In this document: positions 16,432-24,737 of the stretch, piece after piece
How positions within the stretch are numbered: position 1 is the first letter of the stretch
Layout of the letters: each line of letters starts with the position of its first letter
Assembly: GCA_002320005.1 (NCBI GenBank)
Contig: DCJK01000021.1
Span: forward strand, 285-64,284
Origin: Firmicutes bacterium UBA1702
GTDB lineage: Bacteria > Bacillota > Clostridia > Peptostreptococcales > Anaerovoracaceae
Reading direction: 5' to 3'
Length of the DNA: 64,000 nucleotides
Program-made: the position numbers and the translations under genes
Notes under the pieces: model-generated
The model's database searches: none
Told to the model about the DNA's origin: nothing
The model's input: the letters and a program-made list of their open reading frames with translations, nothing else

Positions 16432-17511
16432 ATGAGTATGAGAAATCCAAATGGCTATGGAAGCATTTCCAAACTTTCCGGTAACAGAAGGAACAAATAT
16501 GTAATACGCAAAACAGTAGGTGTTGAGCTTGACCACGAAAAAGGAAAAGCGAAGTACAAGCAGCAGATTATAGGCTACGCCAAAACCAAGAAGGAAGCTC
16601 AGCAGAAGCTGGCGGAATTCAATGCTAACCCATATGATGTTTCTGCAACGAAGACAACCTTTGCGGAAATATATGAAAAGGTGTATGCAGAAAAGGAAGG
16701 TATTGTAGCAGAGTCAACCCTCAAGTCTTATGTATACGCCTACAATAACTGCACTTCTCTTCATAACAGAATTTTTTCTGAGCTCAGATTGCAGGATCTG
16801 CAGGATTTAGTTGATAACTGCGGAAAGAATTTTCCGACACTAAGAAAATTACAAATCCTATGGCAGCTTATGTACACATATGCAATGAAGTATGACCTTG
16901 TTTCTAAGGATTATGCTCAATATGTTAACCTGGACGCTCACAAGCTCAAGCATGAGGTTAAGCTCGAGGATGAGAAGCATCTTACTCACGATGAGGTTAA
17001 GCGGCTTTGGCAGATGAAAGATGATGATTTCTGTCAGACTATCCTGGCGCTAATGTGGACCGGACTCAGAATAAATGAGTTCCTGGAACTAAAGAACGAG
17101 AATGTTCATCTTGAAGAGCACTACTTTGTCATCCCTAAGGGAAAAACTCTTAATGCCACGCGAAAAGTGCCGATTGCAGATGCAATCTATCCATTTTTCG
17201 AGAAGTGGTACGGAGATGGAAAGGACATATATCTTCTAAAGATGGGCAGGAGTCAGGGTGATAAGCCGGTTAATTATGATTATTACAGAACAAACTTCAT
17301 GAAGCTTATGGATAATCTAGACTGGCCATATACTATCCATGCGACAAGACATACCTTTACTTCTCTCCTTGCAGATCTGGACGTTTCACCTACTATAAGG
17401 TCAAAACTTGCAGGTCACTCTCAAGGAAATGTAACCGAAACAGTCTATACACATCTTGATATTAATGTTCTGCTTGATGCGGTTAACAAGCTGGAATATT
17501 TCATCGACTAA
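16432..17511 (+). CDS. tyrosine recombinase (integrase), element 2
   Basis: A 359-residue integrase starting MSMRNPNGYGSISKLSGNRR, clearly homologous to integrase 1. Catalytic residues R213 (TGLRINEFL), K238, H303 and R306 (HATRHTFTS), H329 (AGHS) and Y339 (VYTHLD) are all present, so it should be active. The frame is open 54 codons further upstream, but the GGGAG site and similarity to integrase 1 support this start. The four GTTGCAAGT-type repeats that follow are its probable arm sites, and the rpsI 3' end its target. Confidence 0.9.
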   Translation: MSMRNPNGYGSISKLSGNRRNKYVIRKTVGVELDHEKGKAKYKQQIIGYAKTKKEAQQKLAEFNANPYDVSATKTTFAEIYEKVYAEKEGIVAESTLKSYVYAYNNCTSLHNRIFSELRLQDLQDLVDNCGKNFPTLRKLQILWQLMYTYAMKYDLVSKDYAQYVNLDAHKLKHEVKLEDEKHLTHDEVKRLWQMKDDDFCQTILALMWTGLRINEFLELKNENVHLEEHYFVIPKGKTLNATRKVPIADAIYPFFEKWYGDGKDIYLLKMGRSQGDKPVNYDYYRTNFMKLMDNLDWPYTIHATRHTFTSLLADLDVSPTIRSKLAGHSQGNVTETVYTHLDINVLLDAVNKLEYFID

Positions 17512-17576
17512 TGCCATTATTGGACAAAAAAAGAGAGGCTATCCTGTGTGATGCATCTCATACATTTTATCGATTT

Positions 17577-17618
17577 GTTGCAAGTGTGTTACAAGTACGT
17601 TGCAAGTACGTTGCAAGT
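17577..17618 (+). repeat. four GTTGCAAGT-type repeats, 11-bp period (arm sites of integrase 2)
   Basis: Copies start at 17577, 17588 (GTTACAAGT), 17599 and 17610. The same 9-mer with the same period recurs at 4965-4984, the opposite end of the element. Confidence 0.7.
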
Positions 17619-17658
17619 AAATCCATTTTTAGCGTTTTTCTTCAATTCCCACAAAAGA

Positions 17659-17684
17659 AAAACCCTTGCAATTGCAAGGGTTTT
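17659..17684 (-). terminator. rplM-rpsI terminator
   Basis: A 26-base perfect palindrome (AAAACCCTTGCAA and its complement) 24 bases after the rpsI stop, flanked by A/T runs on both sides. It lies on the element side of the att core, so it may have been supplied by the element. Confidence 0.7.
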
Positions 17685-17705
17685 GAATCTTTGTGAAAGT
17701 CGAAA

Positions 17706-17718
17706 GACTATCTCTTTG
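17706..17718. other. candidate attachment core at rpsI stop codon
   Basis: GACTATCTCTTTG spans the last sense codons and stop of rpsI and matches 4890-4902 in 12 of 13 bases. Integration here would preserve the S9 protein sequence. Confidence 0.55.
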
Positions 17719-18103
17719 AGAACTGGCTTGCTCTTCTCGCTTTCTTTAAGCCGTACTTCTTTCTTTCTTTCATTCTCGGGTCTCTTGTCAGGAAGCCTGC
17801 AGCCTTGAGAGGTGCTCTGTAGCTCTCTCTGTCAGCTACACACAGAGCTCTTGAGATACCGTGTCTCAAAGCGCCGGCCTGACCTGTGAAACCGCCGCCG
17901 TGCACTGTTGCGATAACATCAAACTTGCCTTCGCAGCCTGCAACTTCGAAAGGTCTCCTAACCTCTCTCTTAACGATTTCCATTCCGAAATAATCTTCTA
18001 AATCTTTCTTGTTGACAGTGATCTTTCCAGTTCCGGGTACTAATCTAACTCTAGCAACTGAACTTTTTCTTCTGCCTGTTCCTTGATATTGCATCTTTGC
18101 CAT
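17708..18103 (-). CDS. rpsI: 30S ribosomal protein S9
   Basis: A 131-residue small-subunit protein, normal length for the family. It opens with the GTGRRKSSVARVRL signature and ends in the conserved basic tail with KKARRASQFSKR, whose terminal Lys-Arg reaches the P-site tRNA. It is co-transcribed after rplM with a 17-base gap. The 3' end abuts integrative element 2, and the candidate att core includes its stop codon; the protein itself is intact. Confidence 0.97.
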   Translation of the reverse strand: MAKMQYQGTGRRKSSVARVRLVPGTGKITVNKKDLEDYFGMEIVKREVRRPFEVAGCEGKFDVIATVHGGGFTGQAGALRHGISRALCVADRESYRAPLKAAGFLTRDPRMKERKKYGLKKARRASQFSKR

Positions 18104-18120
18104 TGTCTATCTCCCCTTTC

Positions 18121-18549
18121 CTAGAATTCCCAAGTTTCCGGCTTCTGTGCAGCGTGAGCATGCTCAGGACCTGCATAAACCTTTAACTTTTTAAGCATCT
18201 GTCTGCCGAGCTTGCCGTCAGGAAGCATGCCTTTTACAGCGTGTCTGATGATTTCTTCCGGCTTAGCTGCCTGCAGCTTTTCAAAAGTAGTCTCTCTTAA
18301 GCCACCAGGATAACCTGTGTGTCTCTTGTAGATCTTTTCTTTTCTCTTCTTACCTGTTACTTCTACCTTTTCAGCGTTGATAACGATTACATAATCGCCG
18401 CAGTCAACGTGTGGAGTGTAGATAGGTTTCTTTTTGCCTCTGAGAATTGAAGCGATTTCGGAAGCCATTCTTCCGAGGGTCTTGCCTTCTGCGTCAATAA
18501 CGTACCACTTACGTTCTACTTCCGCAGGCTTTGCAATAAATGATTTCAT
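18121..18549 (-). CDS. rplM: 50S ribosomal protein L13
   Basis: A 142-residue large-subunit protein with the family signatures WYVIDAEGKTLGRMASEIA near the start and VKGMLPDGKLGRQMLKKLKV toward the end. First gene of the rplM-rpsI operon, preceded by a 200-base leader and a strong promoter at 18753-18781. Confidence 0.97.
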   Translation of the reverse strand: MKSFIAKPAEVERKWYVIDAEGKTLGRMASEIASILRGKKKPIYTPHVDCGDYVIVINAEKVEVTGKKRKEKIYKRHTGYPGGLRETTFEKLQAAKPEEIIRHAVKGMLPDGKLGRQMLKKLKVYAGPEHAHAAQKPETWEF

Positions 18550-18752
18550 TTCCTTTTCCTTTCTACCTACTGAGTTTGATGGCTCAAACCGTTTCGGCTT
18601 TGTCTACTGGGATTTTACCGACTTGCGGACCGGCAAAATCGTTTTCGATATACTAAAACTGATTTATTTGCCGCAAAATGCGGGCTCGGTTTAGTTTCGG
18701 GGCTCCGGACGGATTCCCATCCTGCTCCCGATACGCATAAACATGCTTTTAT
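18550..18752 (-). promoter_or_regulatory. rplM leader, possible L13 autoregulatory element
   Basis: The 200-base untranslated leader is GC-rich and contains several complementary segments, e.g. GGATTTTACCGACTTGCGGA against CCGCAAAATGCGGGC regions on the plus strand. Firmicutes rplM operons often carry an L13 leader through which the protein represses itself. Location fits; the consensus was not verified. Confidence 0.4.
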
Positions 18753-18781
18753 ATTATAAGGCTGATTTATTGAAAAATCAA
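18753..18781 (-). promoter_or_regulatory. rplM-rpsI promoter
   Basis: Minus strand TTGATT (18776-18781), 17-base spacer, perfect TATAAT (18753-18758). The -35 box overlaps the cca stop codon. Confidence 0.75.
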
Positions 18782-20142
18782 TACTTTTTTGCATTTAATC
18801 CTTCGTTTTGCAAAATTTTCTCTTCCAGCACCGTTCTTTTATTGGGAAGCTCCCCATCTATCACTCCCTGAAGAAGTTCCTGCAGTATAATGCCCACTTG
18901 CGGTCCTTGCGGAACTCCCAGCCTTATAAGATCGCTGCCGTTAACTGTCAGGTCTTTAAGAGAAAAGCATTGCTCCTCCTTTAATATTTCGTCGGCAATA
19001 AGCCGGATTTCATCATAATACTTCTGCCTGTCCCTGTATTGCGGACTTTGCGCCATATTGTCAGCACGCTTAAGCTTAAGCAGGTCATACAAGATATCAG
19101 GAGAGAGCTTGTTCATAGCCCGTCTGACAGCCTTTGCCGTGGGTTCTATCTGCATATCGTGGCATGCCACTAATTTTCTTACATGGGATTTTGTTTCTTT
19201 ATCAAATTTCAGCCTTGACATTACATTAGCTGTTATTTCTTCGCTTACCGCTGCATGGCCGTAAAAATGTCCCACGTCTTTTTCGTCTACAGAAAAGCAT
19301 CCGGGTTTCCCGATGTCATGAAAAAGGGCTGCCAGGCGAAGGCATTTCTCCTGTGGTGCCGCATCTACCGCAGCAACGGTATGCTCCCAGACATCATAAA
19401 TATGGTGCCTGTTATGTTGCCGGAATCCCACCATTGGAAGTACTTCAGGAATCACTTCTCCGATAATCCTCACTCCTTTTTTCAGCACTCTTCCTGCGTA
19501 TTGACCGCACAGCAGTTTTACCAGTTCCTCTCTGATGCGCTCTACGCTTATGTTTCGCAGCAGTCCGCTGTTTTCACAAGCCGCCTTAAAAGTTGCCTCT
19601 TCTATCTCAAAGCCTGTAACCGCTGCAAATCTCAGCGCCCTTATTATTCTCAGCGCGTCTTCTCTGAATCGCTTCTCCGGGTCACCTACACAGCGGATTA
19701 TGCCGACCTGAATATCTTTTACCCCGCCGTAAAAGTCCGCAAAACCTCGCACAGGACTGAAGGCCACAGAGTTGATGGTAAAGTCTCTTCTGGCGGTATC
19801 CTCCCTGATGCTGGAGGTGAAGGTGACGCTTTCCGGGTGGCGATTATCTGTATAAAGGCCATCCACCCTGTAAGTGGTTATTTCCAGCGGCATTCCCCGG
19901 CGGAGCAAAGTGACAGTACCATGTTTAAGCCCTGTCTCAATAATCTTTTCTCCGTCAAAGACTTTCATGACCTCCCCGGGCCTTGCCGAAGTGGTTATAT
20001 CATAATCTGACGGAATCCTTCCCATTACGGCATCCCGCACGCACCCGCCTACCATATATGCCTCAAAGCCTGCCCTTTCAAGACAGTCAAGTGCCCATCG
20101 GACCTGCTCCGGCAGATTGTCGTTTAACATTTTTTCTTTCAT
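18778..20142 (-). CDS. cca: CCA tRNA nucleotidyltransferase
   Basis: A 454-residue enzyme that adds or repairs the 3' CCA end of tRNAs. The class II nucleotidyltransferase head contains VGGCVRDAVMGRIPSDYDITT (about 31-51) with the two metal-binding aspartates, and the motif RFREDALRIIRALRFA follows. A C-terminal HD hydrolase domain (LAALFHDIGKPG) is present, as in the longer CCA enzymes that also have phosphohydrolase activity. Monocistronic, divergent from the downstream EamA gene. Confidence 0.93.
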   Translation of the reverse strand: MKEKMLNDNLPEQVRWALDCLERAGFEAYMVGGCVRDAVMGRIPSDYDITTSARPGEVMKVFDGEKIIETGLKHGTVTLLRRGMPLEITTYRVDGLYTDNRHPESVTFTSSIREDTARRDFTINSVAFSPVRGFADFYGGVKDIQVGIIRCVGDPEKRFREDALRIIRALRFAAVTGFEIEEATFKAACENSGLLRNISVERIREELVKLLCGQYAGRVLKKGVRIIGEVIPEVLPMVGFRQHNRHHIYDVWEHTVAAVDAAPQEKCLRLAALFHDIGKPGCFSVDEKDVGHFYGHAAVSEEITANVMSRLKFDKETKSHVRKLVACHDMQIEPTAKAVRRAMNKLSPDILYDLLKLKRADNMAQSPQYRDRQKYYDEIRLIADEILKEEQCFSLKDLTVNGSDLIRLGVPQGPQVGIILQELLQGVIDGELPNKRTVLEEKILQNEGLNAKKY

Positions 20143-20265
20143 GCTTCTATCTTAATACTTATTCCTTTCAGATTCAAGTTAACCGCTGCTTTTCCCGTGC
20201 TGCGCCTTGCTTTTAAGCCTTTTTACCGATATAATTACTATATACGACATCAAGGAGAATCACAA

Positions 20266-21132
20266 ATGAAATCATATGCAAAAATAATATTGGCTATGCT
20301 CATCTGGGGAACATTGCCGGTTTTTGTAAGTAAAATACCCTTTGGCAGCGCTGAAATCGTAATGTGGCGTATCCTCTTCGGCTTCGCTTTTCTTCTTGTG
20401 GTTTTTCTTGCCACAAAGAAAAAAAGTTCTGGTGAAAACTATAAGAAAGCTGCTCCGCGGCTCATCATCTCAGGAATAATAATGGGCGCAAACTGGGTGT
20501 GCCTCTTTGAATCCTACAGGTGTATAGATGTAAGCATCGCTACTCTTGCGTACTATATGGCTCCCGTAATGGTCATGGCCGCATCGGTGTTTCTCTTCAG
20601 GGAACATGCCGGATCTGTCAAAATATGCGGTATGATTTCTGCCGTTGCGGGAATGTTCATAGTCACGGGAGTAAATATCGGAGGAAGCAATCCTGTCCGC
20701 GGTCTTATTCTCGGACTGGCTGCCGCTCTTCTGTACGCTTCCGTCACTTTAATCAATAAAGGAACCAGCGGCCTGTCAGGCCTTGAAATAACTCTGATAC
20801 AGCTTATAGGTGCCGCTTTGGTAGTAATGCCCTATACCTTTATCACCCACCAGGGACCATGGCTTGACATAGCCTCCGAAGCGGGACTTTATGCAGCCAT
20901 CGTAGGCCTTGTCCACACAGGTTTTGCTCTGTTTCTGTACTTTTCTTCAATTCAAGAACTTCCTGCTCAGAGCGTGGCTCTCTGCAGTTATATCGATCCG
21001 GCTTCTGCTCTGTTTTTTGCAGCCATATTCCTTGGAGATGTTCTCTCTCCGGTACAGATAGTTGGCGCTCTAATGATTCTGGGAGGCGCTGCCATAGGCG
21101 AACTGGCAGGCAACAGAGCTTCGCGCACATAA
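20266..21132 (+). CDS. EamA/DMT-family transporter
   Basis: A 288-residue integral membrane protein with ten predicted hydrophobic segments in two EamA halves (MKSYAKIILAMLIWGTLPVF first helix; second half from LGLAAALLYASVTLINKG). Members export or import metabolites such as amino acids; the substrate cannot be read from sequence. Start ATG at 20266 with AAGGAG 9 bases upstream. Followed by a terminator at 21315. Confidence 0.85.
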   Translation: MKSYAKIILAMLIWGTLPVFVSKIPFGSAEIVMWRILFGFAFLLVVFLATKKKSSGENYKKAAPRLIISGIIMGANWVCLFESYRCIDVSIATLAYYMAPVMVMAASVFLFREHAGSVKICGMISAVAGMFIVTGVNIGGSNPVRGLILGLAAALLYASVTLINKGTSGLSGLEITLIQLIGAALVVMPYTFITHQGPWLDIASEAGLYAAIVGLVHTGFALFLYFSSIQELPAQSVALCSYIDPASALFFAAIFLGDVLSPVQIVGALMILGGAAIGELAGNRASRT

Positions 21133-21314
21133 ATGTGTATCTGGCTGCCGGCTTAAAACAAACGCTTTTGATTCACAATTCCATTTAGAACGCACTACGT
21201 TATTTACATCATTGCGACCCATATTTCCTCCTTCTCTGGGCTTGTTGCAGTTGCCGAACCGCAATATTAGTCTAACAGTTGGAGGGTTTATGGTCAAACG
21301 CGTAGCGTTCATTG

Positions 21315-21338
21315 AACCCCGTGTCAAAACACGGGGTT
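21315..21338 (+). terminator. intrinsic terminator
   Basis: AACCCCGTGT / ACACGGGGTT, 10-bp stem with CAAA loop, then TT-rich sequence. Ends transcription from the EamA gene side; it also reads as a hairpin on the minus strand. Confidence 0.75.
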
Positions 21339-21417
21339 TTCCTTAATCATAACCACTAGTAAGCTACAATGGCATTAAGTTAACGTTCAAGTGTAGAATG
21401 TTTTAGTAAAATCATGC

Positions 21418-21457
21418 AGAAGAGAAAGTTTGTATATAAGATATTTCTCTTCTGCAT
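21418..21457 (-). terminator. terminator behind IS4-type transposase
   Basis: GCAGAAGAGAAA and its exact complement TTTCTCTTCTGC flank a 16-base A/T-rich loop. T run only on the plus side, so it may act in both directions. Confidence 0.5.
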
Positions 21458-21498
21458 CTGTTTTTTTGCATGAAAAATCAGACAGATCATTATTCCGC

Positions 21499-22847
21499 CT
21501 ATCTTCCTATGTAATTTGCAGCACTATATGCTATTCTATATGTGAATTGTATTTGAGCCTTGGCTCTTGGTTTACGCGAATAACTCCTGTTTGGGCGAAC
21601 CGGAGATACATTTCTGCGTATTAGTATTTCGGCATTCGGTGGCGAAATATCACCAAGGAAAAGGTTCTTTACTATTGTAGCAGCAACCGAAAAGCGAATA
21701 GTGTAATCATATTTATTTTCCTTTGCATGAAGCTGCACACAATTAGAGATGAATTGTGTCATATTGTGCATAATGAGGCTTGCATAAATCTCTTGCATAA
21801 CAGAATCTGATTTGCGGGAATGAAATCCGAGCATGCCAACGATATACTTTAAATTTAGAAAAGAGGTTTCTATTTCCCATCTCATAGAATAGAGTTCCTT
21901 TAGTTCTTCCTTTTGGAAGTCTTCTTTAGGAAGATTCGTTACCATCATTTCATAAGAACCTTCACTTATTCCAATTCTAACAATTCTAAAATTCAAGGTA
22001 AACAGTTCGGTGGGATCGCCGCGTTTATATTCCTTAGAAAGATAATCAAATTTCACTTTGTTTGGGATATATCTGCACTGATTACTGTTTTTAAGTCGTT
22101 CTATTGTTTCCTTGTTTTTTCTTCTGTTTATGGATAAATCAACTGGAAAATCAAATTCTTCGCATTCGGGCAACTGAAGTCCATCTGCAATACCTCGACT
22201 ACCAGGCTCTTTTACACGTATTATGTATTTCCAACCACTTGTTTGTAAATGCGCCATATTGTTATATGATTCATATCCTCTGTCGCAGATAACTAAAGCA
22301 TCTGGAACCGGTGAACGTTCAATCATTTCGATTAGTGCTTTGTCTTCGTTCTGTGTACGATACTTTTGAACAATGGCATCGGTATAGTTTTTCTGGAGTA
22401 TATCATACATCGCATTCAAATGAAACTCGTTATGGGGGCGTTCACTTTCTCTCCAGTTTACAAACGAATCTTGATCATTAGGATTTGTTGGTACATGGAT
22501 TTGGCTTCCGTCAACCGCCATTAGACGATAGCCGTGATATCGGAGATCCTGATCAAATTCCTTATTAATCATAGAAAACAGTGTAGAAAAAGCTCTCGGT
22601 GATACTTTATCACGCTGTTGCACAAAGGCGGATGATGTAGGTAGTCTGGTGTAAATTTGTTGATTTTCAAAAGTTCACTTGTCAACGTTCCACCGCTAAA
22701 CGACAAAATTGATCGTATGACCGAAGCAAATGATATTTTTCTGTCACGGGCGAAATCTTTTTCCGGAGAAACACAAAACTCCGACTTGATGTTATCCATT
22801 TTCATAATTTCTGAATCAAATTTTTCGACAACTTTTTGAATATTCAT
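21499..22847 (-). pseudogene. IS4-family transposase, frameshifted
   Basis: Two overlapping frames cover one transposase of about 440 residues. The N-terminal frame (from 22847, MNIQKVVEKFDSEI) runs to about 22660. There the reading has to move to the frame that continues TRLPTSSAFVQQRDKVSPRAF and then through the catalytic domain to 21499. DDE residues are visible: D in AVDGSQIHVP, D in ICDRGYESYN, and E in RWEIETSFLNLK. The shift lies near an A3T3 stretch, where a -1 step would restore the frame. Programmed frameshifting is not typical of IS4, so inactivation is more likely. Confidence 0.8.
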
Positions 22848-22891
22848 ACTATCCCTCCTTGCAAGTAGTGTTAGTACTTTCTACTTACCAG

Positions 22892-22933
22892 GGCCACTTT
22901 TATCAGATTAAATGCAGTCAGATAAAAGTGGCC
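22892..22933. repeat. 42-bp inverted repeat unit
   Basis: GGCCACTTTTATC and its exact complement enclose 16 bases. It may be a collapsed pair of insertion-sequence ends or a small palindromic element. Confidence 0.5.
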
Positions 22934-22989
22934 ACACAAAATCCATCAGTTGTCAAGCATAGAAAACCCCCGTATCAAATTTTTGGGTC

Positions 22990-23008
22990 CTATAATAAAT
23001 GTTGGGGT
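22990..23008 (+). repeat. solo ISL3 left-end fragment
   Basis: CTATAATAAATGTTGGGGT is identical to the left terminal repeat of the ISL3-type element at 26940, but no transposase follows here. Confidence 0.6.
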
Positions 23009-23069
23009 CAGAACATAAAACGGGTGGTTTATTGTCTCGAACGCTTTCCGTTCTCAACGAGGCTTATAA

Positions 23070-23104
23070 AAAAACTGTCGACATCATGGTCGGCAGTTTT
23101 TTTA
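23070..23104 (-). terminator. bidirectional terminator after the NhaC-type gene
   Basis: AAAAACTGTCGAC and GTCGGCAGTTTTT pair around a short CATCATG loop, with T runs on both strands. Positioned about 145 bases after the antiporter stop codon. Confidence 0.65.
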
Positions 23105-23248
23105 TACTATTTACAGGCCGGTTTCCGGCCTCAGAATGCCGATAAACCCAGAAGAATATTTGGTTCGTCAGCATCCTGAAAATACGAGCATTTTACTCCA
23201 TTTCTGGATTCTTACATTTGCTATGTGCCCCAATTGTTCATTTATAAA

Positions 23249-24697
23249 TTAACACATTACAAATCCTGCAATTAGGAATGCCAGAGCTCCGATGGCAAAT
23301 GGATATGCCATAACGATAGGTGATGAGGATCTGAAGTAATCAGTATTTGATGCACCGGTTGAAGCAGCTGTCAGAAGAACAGTATCAGCATACAGACAGA
23401 TGTGTCCTCCGAAAGCAACAGCGGAAATTACAGCACCTGCGCACAGGAATGGGTTGATTCCCATAGCGGCGCAAACAGGTCCTACGATAGGGAATGCAAT
23501 TGCAGCCAGACTCCATACACAGCCGGAAGCAAATGACATTGCACCTACGCCAATAAATATAATGAATGGGAACAGCTTAGGATTGATTGTCGCGCTGCAG
23601 ATTTTTACAACATACTCGTTCAGTCCCATCATTGTGTTAACATCGATAAACATGTATGCCAGAATAATAAGTACAAGTACTCCGAACATATCTGTTAAGC
23701 CCTTCATAAGGGATGCTGTAAATTCCTTAGGGGTCATTATTCTCTGAGGAATGTACAGAATGAAGCAGAGGATGATTGAAAGCAGTAATGCTACAACCAT
23801 ATCGTCAGTAACGATTGTGATGAACGCTACAAAGATAAGAGGAATCAGGAAGTTAACAGATCTGCATTTCTTACCTTCGAATCTTGCTTCGTCATCCAGG
23901 CCTTCGATAGCCATAGCCTTTGATTCTTCGGAAAGAACCTCGCCGGTTTCAATAGCACGTTTTTCAGCAGCAGCCATCGGCTTGAATTTTGGAAGTATGC
24001 CAAGGCAGATAAGGGGAACAACGATTACCGCAATGATACAGTAGAACATATACGGAATAGCATGTGTATATGCACCCACTACTGAAAGTCCATTCAGCAT
24101 ATCAGCTTCTTCCATAAGTCCACCCATGAATACTCCCCATGTTGAAATTGGAATAATTGCGCAAACAACAACTCCTGTTGAGTTGATAATGAAAGCAAGC
24201 ATCTCTCTGGAGATTTTGTACTCATCGCAAAGTGGTTTTACTGCTGCACCGACAGCCAGGCAGTTCAGGTAATCGTCAACAAAAACGATAATACCCAGAA
24301 TCCAGGTTCCTATCAAAGTCTTTTTTCTGGAGTTTAATAACTTATGGGCAAGTCCTGCAAAGCCCAGAGCTCCGCCTGAGTCAGTCATTAACTGAATCAG
24401 TCCTCCGAAAACGCCGCAAACCAGAAGAACCCACTGCGTACCGTCATCGCAGAGCGTGACATACGCCTGATCCATAAACAAACCTACCGCAACCAGAGGA
24501 TGACCTTTCGCTGCCATAAGGAAGGCAGCAATGATTCCCGCAAAGAATGATACAAAGGTATCTTTAGTAACCAATGCCAGTACCAGAACAATAAGAATTG
24601 GAATGAGTACTGCAATGCCGTAGTTGAATGTGGTGGCTGCACCCCAGTCTTCCATGGTTGTCCATACGCCATCAAACAATGCACTAATTTTATCCAT
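23249..24697 (-). CDS. NhaC-family Na+/H+ (or substrate/H+) antiporter
   Basis: A 482-residue membrane protein with about 11-12 hydrophobic helices. The stretch IVFVDDYLNCLAVGAAVKP is the hallmark acidic/Asn motif of the NhaC superfamily, and FASGCVWSLAAIAFPIVGP is a second re-entrant-like segment. Family members exchange Na+ for H+, or couple amino/organic acids. It lies 40 bases after the MerR-M20 dipeptidase fusion on the same strand, so the two are probably one operon for peptide or amino-acid use. Substrate unproven. Confidence 0.82.
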   Translation of the reverse strand: MDKISALFDGVWTTMEDWGAATTFNYGIAVLIPILIVLVLALVTKDTFVSFFAGIIAAFLMAAKGHPLVAVGLFMDQAYVTLCDDGTQWVLLVCGVFGGLIQLMTDSGGALGFAGLAHKLLNSRKKTLIGTWILGIIVFVDDYLNCLAVGAAVKPLCDEYKISREMLAFIINSTGVVVCAIIPISTWGVFMGGLMEEADMLNGLSVVGAYTHAIPYMFYCIIAVIVVPLICLGILPKFKPMAAAEKRAIETGEVLSEESKAMAIEGLDDEARFEGKKCRSVNFLIPLIFVAFITIVTDDMVVALLLSIILCFILYIPQRIMTPKEFTASLMKGLTDMFGVLVLIILAYMFIDVNTMMGLNEYVVKICSATINPKLFPFIIFIGVGAMSFASGCVWSLAAIAFPIVGPVCAAMGINPFLCAGAVISAVAFGGHICLYADTVLLTAASTGASNTDYFRSSSPIVMAYPFAIGALAFLIAGFVMC

Positions 24698-24737
24698 GTT
24701 TTACCTCTCTTTCTTTTCTTTTTTTGAATATAATACC

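Larger units (their letters stand above)
4890..17705. mobile_element. integrative element 2, about 12.8 kb, with defence cargo, at the 3' end of rpsI
   Basis: Bounded by the 13-bp near-repeats at 4890 and 17706, with GTTGCAAGT arm repeats just inside both ends (4965-4984 and 17577-17618). It carries its own integrase, XRE regulator, excisionase-like protein, DUF6017 protein and small Cys protein (13757-17511), all paralogous to element 1, plus kinase/1239-aa pair and a DpnII-type restriction-modification operon. No relaxase is present, so it would need to be mobilised in trans or move only by integration/excision. The 3' end of rpsI is an integration site reported for other Firmicutes elements (established knowledge). 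Confidence 0.65.
21133..21498. other. intergenic stretch with two hairpins at left side of IS4-type remnant
   Basis: Contains a strong terminator (21315-21338) and a 12-bp hairpin behind the transposase (21418-21457). No gene was recognised. The left IS boundary should lie near 21340-21420, but matching terminal inverted repeats were not identified. Confidence 0.4.
22848..23248. other. intergenic mobile-element debris
   Basis: No gene. Holds a 13-bp perfect inverted repeat with a 16-base loop (22892-22904 / 22921-22933), a 19-base copy of the ISL3 left-end sequence (22990-23008) and a bidirectional terminator near 23070-23102 (AAAAACTGTCGAC ... GTCGGCAGTTTTT). Confidence 0.5.

Noticed and set aside
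19255..20010. Long plus-strand open frame opposite cca
   Set aside because: Lies wholly antisense to a conserved gene; protein has no recognisable motif and no ribosome site.
22640..22700. Programmed -1 frameshift in the IS4-type transposase
   Set aside because: The site (A3T3) is not a convincing slippery heptamer, and IS4-family transposases normally come from one frame.
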